A stretch of DNA of 64,000 bases from Phytomonas francai. Its lineage: Eukaryota > Euglenozoa > Kinetoplastea > Trypanosomatida > Trypanosomatidae. Below, in pieces: positions 1 to 8,187 of this stretch; the first letter of the stretch is position 1; each line of letters starts with the position of its first letter. The notes under the pieces were generated by a model. That model was not told the origin of the DNA. It worked only from the letters and a program-made list of their open reading frames with translations, and searched no databases. The stretch covers positions 1,702,127 to 1,766,126 of the forward strand of contig MJCC01000001.1 of the NCBI GenBank assembly GCA_001766655.1, read 5' to 3'. The position numbers and the translations under genes were made by a program.

Positions 1-2
1 CC

Positions 3-1355
3 TCCTCCCCTGCCTCGCCCTTCTCCGCGGCCTGCAGCATCTGCCGCGAGGCCTTCGCGCGGACGCCGGACCAGGGCCAGGTCCTCCTCAGCTGCTCCCA
101 CGTCTTCCACGAGCGCTGCTTCCGCCAGTTCGAGCGCTTCGCGCGGGCGCAGGGCGGCGCCCCCGCCCCCCTCGCGGCGGGCCCGCGCCTCGCCTGCCCG
201 GAGTGCCGCGCGACGCACTACCGCAAACGCGTCTTCTTCGCCGGCAGGGCGCTCGCGCAGCGCGCGGCGGCGGTGCGCATTCAGGCCTGCGTCCGCGGCC
301 TCCTCGCGCGCCGGCGCTACGCGCGGCTGCGGGTGCGCCGCGACGGGGCATTTCGCCACGACTACGTCCTCGAACGGCTCGTGCGGCTCTCCCGGGCGTG
401 GGGGCGCCGCGTCGAGCGGCAGGAGCGCCGGCGCAGGGACTTCGTGCTGCGGCTCGAGGTCCAGAAGCAGTCGATCGCGGGCGCGTTTCTGACCGAGATC
501 GATTGGCGAGCCCTCATCCGGCGCCACCTCCTCGGCCCGCCCGTGGATCCCCCGGGCACGGGTGGCCCGGGCGAGGAAAAGGAAACCGAACCGGGTGGGT
601 CCGCCCCACCGCAATGCCCTATTTGCTTGGAGCACATCAAAACGCCTTGGAACATTTTGGATGGTAAGACCTTCGAAAAGGATCCTCTCGCGGCCTCGGA
701 AGGCGGATTTGAGAGCGAAGGAGCGTTTTGCTTCCTACCATCAACCTGCCATGCCGCCGCTACTGCTACCGCGACTAAAGGTAGGATTGCTAATAAGGGG
801 GGGACGAAGATTCTAGCCAACGAGACCCATTCCCCCTCCGATGACACCAAAGACGTCGAGGTGCGAGTGGATTCCACAGAAAGCGAGGGTGAGCGCTTTG
901 TGCGGGAGCTTAGGTGTGCGTACGAGCGCAGGCGTGATGCCACACAACGGCAGCGAGGAGCTGCTCCGAAGGAAAATTTCGATCATAAGAATCCACCGAC
1001 TAAAGTAGTGAAGGCGGCAGAGGCGAAGGGTCGTCGCCTTGCCGATACGCGAAAAGAAGCTGAAAAGCAAAAGCCTCAGCAGACTCATAAGAAAAGCAGC
1101 GCGTCGGACATCAAAGCCTCGCCTAAAGTTCAGTCTCTCCCTGCCTTTTCCTCTGGTGGCGGCTCGACCGTTATCCTGAGCTGCGGCCACGTCTACCATC
1201 ACACCTGTTTAACGGCATTCGAACAGTATCAACGGTGGTATACGGCGAGCGAAATCAATAACGATACGACTAGCGGCGATGCTGCGGGGATCGAAATGGG
1301 GATGCCGCCGAGATGCCCGCTCTGCCGCGCTGGCTACGCCAAGTGTCGTTTGTAG
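3..1355 (+). CDS. RNF32: RNF32-like RING-IQ-RING protein (5' partial)
   Basis: The reading frame is open from base 3, so the true start lies left of the window; 450 codons are visible. A first RING-H2 finger (visible residues 11-68: C11, C14, C31, H33, H36, C39, C65, C68) is followed by an IQ calmodulin-binding motif (about 90-105, VRIQACVRGLLARRR). A second RING starts with CPIC at 205-208 and resumes with CGHVYHHTC at 394-402 and CPLC near the C-terminus. Two RING-H2 domains flanking an IQ motif is the architecture of RNF32, a probable E3 ubiquitin ligase linked to sperm and cilia in animals. The second RING is split by about 185 low-complexity, Lys/Arg/Glu-rich residues, far longer than a normal RING loop. 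The first 560 bases are extremely GC-rich at codon third positions; the rest is not. Family call is from motifs only. Confidence 0.8.
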   Translation, partial: SSPASPFSAACSICREAFARTPDQGQVLLSCSHVFHERCFRQFERFARAQGGAPAPLAAGPRLACPECRATHYRKRVFFAGRALAQRAAAVRIQACVRGLLARRRYARLRVRRDGAFRHDYVLERLVRLSRAWGRRVERQERRRRDFVLRLEVQKQSIAGAFLTEIDWRALIRRHLLGPPVDPPGTGGPGEEKETEPGGSAPPQCPICLEHIKTPWNILDGKTFEKDPLAASEGGFESEGAFCFLPSTCHAAATATATKGRIANKGGTKILANETHSPSDDTKDVEVRVDSTESEGERFVRELRCAYERRRDATQRQRGAAPKENFDHKNPPTKVVKAAEAKGRRLADTRKEAEKQKPQQTHKKSSASDIKASPKVQSLPAFSSGGGSTVILSCGHVYHHTCLTAFEQYQRWYTASEINNDTTSGDAAGIEMGMPPRCPLCRAGYAKCRL

Positions 1356-1722
1356 AGGATTTTTGGTGTTTATTGTTTCTTTCTTTCGGTATGTAAAATG
1401 AGCACATGAATGCTCGCTCCGCACTTTTTTACCAACGCGGACGGAAGCATCTATATTTTCCTTTCTTGACTCTTTGCTATATTGGTTGCTCTGTATTCTA
1501 TGAGCGTCAGTGAGGGAGGAAGAGGGGCGTCGTGCTCCGAGTTAAGGAATACTCGCTTTTTTCTCTCCATAATACTTTTTTTTTTTTTTTAGTGCTCTGA
1601 AGAAATAAATAAAGGTAACGGGAAGCTGACTTCAGCAAACATCCTCGCGCTAACCTAGAGCTAATAATAACTCGTTACAGTACGCTGACGAATTGTTTTT
1701 CTCGACTTCCGTTATATTGCTA
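1356..1722. other. Intergenic spacer
   Basis: Spacer between the RNF32-like gene and the CS-domain gene. It presumably holds the 3' UTR of the first and the 5' UTR of the second, with a T15 tract (1576-1590). I see no other gene. Confidence 0.6.
1576..1592 (+). promoter_or_regulatory. Candidate trans-splice acceptor (pyrimidine tract + AG)
   Basis: A run of 15 T is followed directly by AG at 1591-1592, preceded by more pyrimidine-rich sequence. The first ATG downstream is the start of the CS-domain gene at 1723. This is what a spliced-leader addition site looks like in kinetoplastids; not experimentally shown. Confidence 0.55.
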
Positions 1723-2835
1723 ATGACAGGCATCGACTATTCAAAGTGGGATCACATTGAAGCGAGTTCATCTTCGTTCGGAAGCGACGACGGCTTCGAA
1801 GAGGCACGTGCTTCCGATGGAAAAATGGATGAGGGCATGGAGGGCGATTCTGGAAACACTTATAGTGAGGGTGAAAGAAATCGACGACCACGCGTTGTGA
1901 GGCTTTCGCAGCCTTCTCGCGTAATGATCGGGCCTGGTGGAGTGCAGCTTTCGACGGAAGCGTCGGGATACCCGCAGGCGGTGGCATCGCCTTTTCGAAG
2001 CGGACTGTCGAAGGGCACGGAGCGAAAAGAGGAGAAAAAAGGGAGTGACGAAAACGAACCGCTCAGCTCTTGCAATCCGAACGAAGAACCTTTTTCCCAC
2101 CCCGCTAGAATACCCACCTCCTGCAAAATCGAACATGAAGAAAAACGGGAAGGATGCAGCGACGAAAACAGGGAGGACGATGAGAATGATGAAGAAATTC
2201 TTTATCGAAATCTCACGTTGAACGGGGGGCGAGAGGGTGATTCCCACCTATGGGCACAGACAGACGATACCCTAACGGTGAGCTTTATTGTTCCCATGGA
2301 CACACGCGGCAAAGGCGTGAAGAGCGTTCGCATCTTCAACGAGGAGGAGAAGGAGGGGAATCCGCATGAAAGCGAGGTTGTTATAAACGAAGAGGACGAG
2401 GTGGGGAATACGAGCAATAAAAATGAGCTCGCAAGGGCTTCCATGACAACGCGTTCCCGAATTTCTATTTCTTTTGCTTCGCCTGAACCCCTCGGAGAAA
2501 TTTGCCGGACCTTTCGTTACCGTGTTAAAACCGATGAGGATCTTTTGGAGGGGTGTTGGGAGCTTCTCACGCTGCCGAAGCGGGCGCTGCGGCTTCTTGT
2601 AGTTCATCTTTTTAAGGAACCTATCGGGGTGGGGGTTATCTTTTGGTGGGATCGCTGCTTCGTATCGGATATTACGTCGGTGGTAGATCCGCGAGTCCTT
2701 GCGAGTCGCCGCGATACCTCTTCCACGGCAGCGTGTAAATCCAAAAAAGCTGAGGCTTTTCAGAAGGTCTGGAAGGAAGCCCATGAGATGTTCCAACAGA
2801 AGATTAAGCAGCGTTGCAAAAGGGAAACAGAGTAA
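1723..2835 (+). CDS. CS-domain (NudC/p23-type) protein with Cdc37-like N-terminus
   Basis: This is a 370-residue protein starting at the first ATG after the T15-AG acceptor. The N-terminus, IDYSKWDHIE (residues 4-13) followed by a Ser/Asp stretch, closely resembles the conserved start of the Hsp90 co-chaperone Cdc37, where the following serines are CK2 sites. Residues 14-160 are acidic and disordered. Residues about 175-325 read as a CS fold: W177, the LTVSF and VP-x-x-TRGK strands, a late LLEG-x-WEL motif and a C-terminal WWD, as in NudC. The domain carries an inserted acidic loop of roughly 40 residues (about 205-245). A helical Lys/Glu-rich tail follows. A co-chaperone role is inferred. 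The body is not Cdc37; only its first 15 residues match. Confidence 0.65.
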   Translation: MTGIDYSKWDHIEASSSSFGSDDGFEEARASDGKMDEGMEGDSGNTYSEGERNRRPRVVRLSQPSRVMIGPGGVQLSTEASGYPQAVASPFRSGLSKGTERKEEKKGSDENEPLSSCNPNEEPFSHPARIPTSCKIEHEEKREGCSDENREDDENDEEILYRNLTLNGGREGDSHLWAQTDDTLTVSFIVPMDTRGKGVKSVRIFNEEEKEGNPHESEVVINEEDEVGNTSNKNELARASMTTRSRISISFASPEPLGEICRTFRYRVKTDEDLLEGCWELLTLPKRALRLLVVHLFKEPIGVGVIFWWDRCFVSDITSVVDPRVLASRRDTSSTAACKSKKAEAFQKVWKEAHEMFQQKIKQRCKRETE

Positions 2836-3102
2836 ACGAAGGGGCGATGTGCACTTTGCTAAAAAAAAATAATAATCAAGATCCTCCCTTGCTTGATTGA
2901 TTATAACAAAAATCTTTAGCGCACTACGAGTGCGCTACTGGAAGCTGCTATACTGGTTTGCTTTTTTATCTTCCTTCCTTTTGAGACGAAATGGATGTTC
3001 TTTACTAGTGTTGCGTATGCTCTCAACACCATTGAGTCGTTTCCTCATCCACGTATCCTCTCATGCTCTACCCACCTAAGCAAACCCATAGCAATCAAAA
3101 TC
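2836..3102. other. Spacer with two candidate trans-splice acceptors
   Basis: Holds two pyrimidine tracts, one ending in AG at 2984-2985 and one ending in AG at 3079-3080. Splicing at the first would expose a six-triplet upstream ORF (2991-3008) and an alternative in-frame start at 2995; splicing at the second leads straight to the ATG at 3103. Confidence 0.45.
3049..3080 (+). promoter_or_regulatory. Candidate trans-splice acceptor for the RRM gene
   Basis: Pyrimidine-rich tract ending in AAG, with AG at 3079-3080. The next ATG, at 3103, is 23 bases downstream and opens the RRM protein, which is why I prefer that start over the in-frame ATG at 2995. Confidence 0.45.
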
Positions 3103-4323
3103 ATGGCCACTAACTCCGCGACGGTGGAGCCCCCGCCCGCGCTCAACCTGGCCTCGGTGAAGAAAACCGCGCTGGACCTCTTCGCGGTCGCCCCGCAGGC
3201 GAAGAAGCTCACGCGGCGGGCGAAGGCGCAGCTCGACGTCGAGGCCGCGAAGCCGCCGTCCTCGCGCGCGCCCGACGACGACCTCTTCCGCAGCGTCTTT
3301 ATCGACGCCGCGGAGGGGACAGGGGACGAGAAGACGGCGAAGGAGGGGGGGAAGAGGCCCCGGCGCGCGACCCTCCGCCACCACCTCCACGCGAACCCCG
3401 AGGAGGACGCCCGGACCGTCTTCGTTGGGAACCTCCCCAACACGATCGCGCGCCGCGCCGTCGCGCGTTTCTTCAAGGACTGCGGCCCGCTGGAGTCGGC
3501 GCGGGTGCGGGCGCAGGCGCTGGAGGCCGCGGACGCGACGTCCGCGCAGGCCGGCCGCGCGATCCGCGTGCTGCGCGGGGAGCTCCGCCGGGACGCGGGG
3601 TGCAGCGCGACGGCCTACGTCCTCTTCCGCGACCGCGCGAGCGTGGCGCGGGCGCTGGCGAAGAACGGCCTCGTCCTGGAGGGCCGGCACGTCGTCGTGA
3701 CCACGCTCGCGGCGGGCGAGGCCGCGTACCCGCCGGAGACCTCCGTCTTCCTCGGCAACGTCGCGTACGACGCGAGCGAGGAGGCGGTCCGGAGCTTCTT
3801 CGTCGAGCAGGGGGTCGCCGACGTGAAGCGGGTGCGCCTCGTGCGCGATCGCGACTCCGGCGCCTGCAAGGGCTTCGGCTACGTCGAGTTCCTCTCCCCG
3901 GCCTCGGTGCAGCCCGCGATCGCGCTGCGCGGGGGCATGCTGAACGGCCGAGAACTGCGGATCGTCCACGCGAATAAATCCAAGGCCGCCGCCGCCACGG
4001 TCGCCAGCCGCCGCGAAAAGCGCTCGAACGCGCAAACCGAAGGCGGCCACCCCATCGGTGGCGGCAAGCGGCAACGGCACGCCGCCGGGGGGGAGGGGGG
4101 CGAACCGAGAGATCGAAAAGCGAAAAGAAATCGGGTGGAAAAAGCCGGCGAGAAGCGCGCCGGACGCGCTAAAAAATCGGAGCTACCCTCATGGGTGGGG
4201 GTCGTTACCAATCCACGCAGGAAGATCCCGAAAGATCTGCGTTCTCTCATTGGTGATGACAAACCCAAGCCAAAAGGCCCACGCCCACCAGTAAAGCACA
4301 AAATGCGAAATCCGGAGAAGTAG
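3103..4323 (+). CDS. Two-RRM nucleolar RNA-binding protein, RBM34/Nop12-like
   Basis: This is a 406-residue protein. RRM1 starts near residue 103 (RTVFVGNLP as RNP2, AYVLF in the RNP1 position). RRM2 spans about 212-290 (VFLGNV as RNP2; KGFGYVEF as a perfect RNP1). Residues 291-406 form a Lys/Arg-rich tail of the nucleolar-localisation type. Two adjacent RRMs with RRM2 the better conserved, plus a basic tail, match the RBM34/Nop12 family, which acts in pre-60S ribosome assembly. An in-frame ATG 36 codons upstream (2995) would give 442 residues, but that extension looks like UTR. Codons to about 3990 nearly all end in G or C; the tail does not. Ribosome biogenesis is inferred. Confidence 0.75.
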   Translation: MATNSATVEPPPALNLASVKKTALDLFAVAPQAKKLTRRAKAQLDVEAAKPPSSRAPDDDLFRSVFIDAAEGTGDEKTAKEGGKRPRRATLRHHLHANPEEDARTVFVGNLPNTIARRAVARFFKDCGPLESARVRAQALEAADATSAQAGRAIRVLRGELRRDAGCSATAYVLFRDRASVARALAKNGLVLEGRHVVVTTLAAGEAAYPPETSVFLGNVAYDASEEAVRSFFVEQGVADVKRVRLVRDRDSGACKGFGYVEFLSPASVQPAIALRGGMLNGRELRIVHANKSKAAAATVASRREKRSNAQTEGGHPIGGGKRQRHAAGGEGGEPRDRKAKRNRVEKAGEKRAGRAKKSELPSWVGVVTNPRRKIPKDLRSLIGDDKPKPKGPRPPVKHKMRNPEK

Positions 4324-4658
4324 TAGTTGGAAGACGAGGGGTGTGCTTTATTTTCTTCGTAGTTGTCACTGATGGAATTTCACACATGGTGTGGAAGATA
4401 ATACGGTTAAGGGCAAAAAAAATAAACGGTCTAAAAATTCTTTGACTCCACTGTTGGTTCGCTCCCTATGGCGTTTTCACCGTCTCTTGCAATAGAGGTC
4501 CTTTTTCTTTACCAGACTACGTTATTTCCACAGTAATCACTACTTCCGCTTTTTCCATAAAATTCATTCCATTGTTGTAGTCGTGATCTTGTACTCTTTT
4601 TGACTTATACCGGGAGTTTAACATAATAATAAAATAGAGCAAAGGGTTCGTAACAGAA
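4324..4658. other. Intergenic spacer
   Basis: AT-rich spacer of 335 bases. Pyrimidine-rich stretches end in AG at 4579-4580 and 4615-4616, either of which could be the trans-splice acceptor for the next gene. Nothing else seen. Confidence 0.5.
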
Positions 4659-5354
4659 ATGGACTCGGAGGAACTGAACACGCTTCGCAGCGAGCTTCTT
4701 CGGCAAAAAGTAGTCTTCGCCGCGGAGCTGCGCCGCCAACGTGAGGAGTTTGAAGAGCGTTTGGACGGCATCACGCAGGCTCTCGCAGAGCGCGACGCGG
4801 ACTGTCGTAATTTGCAGGCGGTCGTGACCATCCTAGGCAAAAAACTGGACATTTTTTCGAGGCAGCTGCATGAGCAAAAGGCCCGTGCAACACCGCTGCG
4901 GCGAACCTCCTCGAACCGTCGGCCCTCGCTGAGCTACCTTTTGGAGAGCAGCTTCACGAACACCAGCCCAGGGCGCGGCAAAAAAAGCGCCAACGACGGC
5001 GTTTCGACGCCGGAGAAGGAGCCACACCGGCCGCAGGTCAACCCACCCGATACCCTGAGGCTGAATGTGATATCCTCCCTAAAGTCTCTAAGCCGGACAA
5101 GCAGCCCGTTTAACGACCACCACTCGCGTGAGGATAGCAGAGAGGCTGTCGTCAGCGCCCGCGCGGTGAATGAGCATCACCAGCTTTTTCGAACATCCAC
5201 TAAAACATCCAACACACGGAGCGAAACCACGCGCCGTGCGGAGAAGAAGATAGAAAAGAGTGAACCATATTATCGTAATACTACCGACTCCAGGACTCAT
5301 CATAAAACCGCCTCGGTTAGTCAAAGAAGCTCAAAGGTCAGCACCAGGCTGTAG
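4659..5354 (+). CDS. Coiled-coil protein of unknown function
   Basis: I do not recognise this 231-residue protein. Residues 1-75 form a continuous amphipathic helix with heptad spacing, rich in Leu, Glu, Arg and Gln, so a coiled coil is likely. The remainder is Ser/Thr/Arg/Pro-rich and probably disordered, with many possible phosphorylation sites. No signal peptide or membrane segment is visible. The position in the plus-strand run and a codon-biased frame support it as real. A cytoskeletal or flagellar role would fit but is not shown. Confidence 0.6.
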   Translation: MDSEELNTLRSELLRQKVVFAAELRRQREEFEERLDGITQALAERDADCRNLQAVVTILGKKLDIFSRQLHEQKARATPLRRTSSNRRPSLSYLLESSFTNTSPGRGKKSANDGVSTPEKEPHRPQVNPPDTLRLNVISSLKSLSRTSSPFNDHHSREDSREAVVSARAVNEHHQLFRTSTKTSNTRSETTRRAEKKIEKSEPYYRNTTDSRTHHKTASVSQRSSKVSTRL

Positions 5355-5932
5355 AATCCACTGACTTGGTGTTTTTTCCTCTTTAAGAGGGCGTAACACA
5401 GCATGGGAAGAGGGAGAGGAGCCTCTCACACGGTATGGTTCTTTTGTGTTCTCTTTTGTTTTGGCGCAATACTGAATAGATAGATTTGTTTATATACCAC
5501 GCCCACCTTTTGCCCAGAGATACCTTCTGTTCTTTCATGTTTTTGTAAGAGATTTGGAATCAACAGAAAATTGATCTCAGTAGAAAAAGAATTTTGTTTC
5601 TTTGATTCTGTCACAGTATAGAAACTGGAAAATGAACCTCTTTCAACGTCTGTGCTTTTGCTTTTCTAAAGAAAAACTCTGGAGCCGGTGCTTCTACCCC
5701 TGGGAAGGTGTACATTGATTTGTTCCCCCCTCAATGTGTGTGGTGGGCCTCCTCTTTTTCTACTTTAATGTACAGCTTCCTTTACCAATAACGATATCTG
5801 GGTTCCATACCATCAAATATATCTATATCTATATCTATATCTATATATTAGATTGCTCCTCTCCCCCCGTATTGATATCTTCAGAAACAATTATTTCAGT
5901 TTCACCACATCTGATAGTTTGGCTTCATCCCA
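5355..5932. other. Spacer with ATCTAT microsatellite
   Basis: 578 bases, AT-rich. Contains tandem TATATC/TATCTA units at about 5816-5848. A pyrimidine tract (about 5855-5882) ends in AG at 5883-5884 and probably accepts the spliced leader for the gene at 5933. No gene seen. Confidence 0.55.
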
Positions 5933-6307
5933 ATGAGATGTTTACGACGCTGTGTGGCGTCGTCACATGTAGGCCGTGGGCGTCGTCCTTTCTTTGCGCC
6001 CTCCACGTCGGCGAAAATGCTCTCCCAGACGGGCCAGGAAGCGACGGCAACCTGCAGCGCAGCTACCCCTGTGTCTGCGCCGTCTATCGATGCTGAGGCC
6101 GCTGAGGAAATTCGAATCGCCACTGAAATTGGAGAGGAAGGGTTTGAAGAAAACGTAAAAATTATTAAACAAATGTTTTTGCGAGGATTGCGAGCCTTTT
6201 CGATTCTAACGATTGGCTTAGGGGCGTTCTTCTATTCCAAGAAGCGGCGGTCAAGGCCCATTGCAGAGGAGGAAACGGAGCGGGCTAATTTCATTACAAA
6301 GATATAG
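5933..6307 (+). CDS. Small single-pass membrane protein, unknown
   Basis: This is a 124-residue protein starting at the first ATG after the AG at 5883-5884. The first 30 residues are rich in Arg, Ser and Ala with no acidic residue (start MRCLRRCVASS), resembling a mitochondrial presequence. An acidic helix follows (about 52-75). One hydrophobic helix (about 88-104, around AFSILTIGLGAFF) is followed at once by KKRRSR. A tail-proximal anchor with the basic side exposed could sit in the mitochondrial inner or outer membrane. No family recognised. The overlapping frame starting at 5734 has no such features. Confidence 0.55.
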   Translation: MRCLRRCVASSHVGRGRRPFFAPSTSAKMLSQTGQEATATCSAATPVSAPSIDAEAAEEIRIATEIGEEGFEENVKIIKQMFLRGLRAFSILTIGLGAFFYSKKRRSRPIAEEETERANFITKI

Positions 6308-6391
6308 AAGGGAAAAAAGTGTAAGTTGGAAGGGAGAAAAATGAGAGATGATACGCGGAAACAATCCAAACTTTTAAATCTAAGTTGCGTT

Positions 6392-6431
6392 TCCAAATCC
6401 CCGCTTTCCTCTCCTGAACACACTACTCAAG
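6392..6431 (+). promoter_or_regulatory. Candidate trans-splice acceptor for the DHHC gene
   Basis: A pyrimidine-rich stretch (cccgctttcctctcctg) leads to AG at 6430-6431. The first ATG after it is the DHHC gene start at 6490. Confidence 0.5.
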
Positions 6432-6489
6432 GAAAAGAGCTGTGTATTAGTACCCAAGTTTTCACTTCAAAAGTATCATTCCTTCCCCC

Positions 6490-7806
6490 ATGTCTTTCGT
6501 AGACAATGGGGCAGGTTTGGTTCGTGTTGCGCGCGGCACTCAGCTCTTTTCTGAGGCGGCGCAGGTATTCAACACGAATCCCCCTCCTGCGTTGGTGATT
6601 GCCACCACCGCCCCTACACCACCCATCAGTGATGGCAAGCCGTGGCTTAACGCGAAAGACGAGAACTTTCACTCCTACTCTTCTGCGCCGGAGTCAGGCC
6701 CAAAAAAGCGACCTCAACGGGCTGGGCCCTGCAGCCCGGTTGTTAAAATAGAAGGAGCGTTATACCCACATAGTGGGGTGCCCGAAAAATCGACCAATTC
6801 GTTTCCTATTTTTCAAAACGCGAATGGAAAACTGTTTAATAATGTAAACTCGACCGTTTCAGAGGAGAACGCAGAGTTTCGGGATAGTGAGGAGACGGGG
6901 CTGCCACATTCGCCACTCGACAGGATTGGCGTCCCAGCCGCTCAGAATAACACCACGCCCGTTGAAAACAACCAACTCGACGAAGCGCACACATCGGCAA
7001 TAAATGTCCAAGCTAAGGTTGAAAAACGGGCACTAGGCAATTTTCGCAAGGTCGGCCCTTTGATTTGTACTAAAGATGTCTACAATGCTTACTTATTTGC
7101 CCTCTTTTTCCTCCTAGAAGGCGTTTGGTTTCTCCTATTTATACCGCCCCTCGGGGAGGTGCTCAGCTACATTGCTCTGGGATTGCTTCTGCTTGGCTCC
7201 TTGGTGTGTTTGGTGCTCTCGGTGTCTATCGATCCCGGAATTATACCGCCGGCTCCAGCAGCGTCCGAACCGACTGCGTCCACGATACGCATAATAAACG
7301 GTGTCGAAATTGTGTGCAAGGTCTGCCCGACATGCCACATTATCCGCCCGCCGCGCAGCACGCACTGCCAGTTCTGCGATGTTTGCGTCGAGGAATTCGA
7401 CCACCACTGCGGCGTCATAGGAAGTTGTGTAGCGAAGCGGACCTATCGATTCTTTGCGGGCTTCTTTATTATCCGGTCATGTCTCTTGATATACATTATC
7501 ACAAGAGGTGCCCTCAGATTGGCCTACCCTGAGCCGATGGATAAGCAGTTATTAAAGGGGTGGAATTGGTTTGCGATAATCATCAGCCTTATCGCCGCGA
7601 TATGCGAAGCGATCTGCGCCTTCCCCATTTCATTACTATATATTGAAATGGCATTCCTAGAGAAAACACAGAAGGAATCGATCCGGAACTCCTTGGGAGT
7701 GTGCAGGCGGAACCGCCCCTACAGCAGAAAACCCTGCTACGATTGCCTCAGACGGTTCTTTGGGCCACTTGGCAAAAGCCAGATTCCTAAGGATTATTAT
7801 CTTTGA
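6490..7806 (+). CDS. DHHC-type protein S-acyltransferase
   Basis: This 438-residue integral membrane enzyme transfers palmitate to protein cysteines. Residues 1-185 are a long disordered cytosolic N-terminus. Predicted membrane helices lie near 200-219, 224-247, 320-340 and 358-384. The cysteine-rich domain between helices 2 and 3 carries the full pattern (C276, C279, HC at 292-293, C296, C299) with the catalytic DHHC at 304-307. A DPG motif (248-250) sits just after helix 2, as is usual. The usual DHHCPWVGNC is DHHCGVIGSC here, and the usual NY-R-F-F is TYRFF; neither change removes zinc ligands or the catalytic Cys. A degenerate TTxE motif (TQKE) follows helix 4. It is the last gene of the plus-strand cluster. 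Family certain, substrates unknown. Confidence 0.93.
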   Translation: MSFVDNGAGLVRVARGTQLFSEAAQVFNTNPPPALVIATTAPTPPISDGKPWLNAKDENFHSYSSAPESGPKKRPQRAGPCSPVVKIEGALYPHSGVPEKSTNSFPIFQNANGKLFNNVNSTVSEENAEFRDSEETGLPHSPLDRIGVPAAQNNTTPVENNQLDEAHTSAINVQAKVEKRALGNFRKVGPLICTKDVYNAYLFALFFLLEGVWFLLFIPPLGEVLSYIALGLLLLGSLVCLVLSVSIDPGIIPPAPAASEPTASTIRIINGVEIVCKVCPTCHIIRPPRSTHCQFCDVCVEEFDHHCGVIGSCVAKRTYRFFAGFFIIRSCLLIYIITRGALRLAYPEPMDKQLLKGWNWFAIIISLIAAICEAICAFPISLLYIEMAFLEKTQKESIRNSLGVCRRNRPYSRKPCYDCLRRFFGPLGKSQIPKDYYL

Positions 7807-8187
7807 ATTCAAAATAATATAACAATACGGAAGCCCCGATAAATAAATTGAAATCACTGCTACTTCCTTTCGCTGGCCCAGCGGCGGTGAATGAGGAGAA
7901 GAGAAGGTCTTTTTTTTACTAGTGTATTATAACCGATCGTGTATTTTGCCAGAGGGAAAAAAAGCGGGAAATAAGGGTCAAACTTTCACACGAAAGGGGG
8001 ACAAAAAAAACACTTGAATAGTATGTTTGGATTAGTTTTCACACATTCTGTACTCACATATAAATTTTCTAAAGTGATGATAAAAAGTATGGAGGCGTAT
8101 AAGAATTATACAAAAATAAAGGAAAAACGCTAGCGTTTTATTTCTGTTCGTTCATAGAAGCGTCAAAATACTGACAGCCGGTTATTT
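7807..8187. other. Convergent strand-switch region
   Basis: The plus-strand and minus-strand gene runs meet tail to tail here. The 381 bases contain T8 on the plus strand (about 7909-7916), A8 (about 8003-8010, T8 for the minus strand) and a perfect palindrome at 8124-8139. In kinetoplastids, convergent strand switches are sites of transcription termination and sometimes carry tRNA genes; I see no tRNA here. Confidence 0.7.
8124..8139. repeat. Perfect 16-bp palindrome
   Basis: aaaacgctagcgtttt is its own reverse complement. It lies 48 bases beyond the stop codon of the minus-strand ubiquitin-like gene, inside the convergent region. It could form a hairpin in RNA from either strand or bind a dimeric protein; its role is unknown. 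Confidence 0.5.

Noticed and set aside
3076..4080. 334-codon minus-strand frame opposite the RRM gene
   Set aside because: Shadow of the GC-rich RRM gene; Arg/Leu-rich with no domain.
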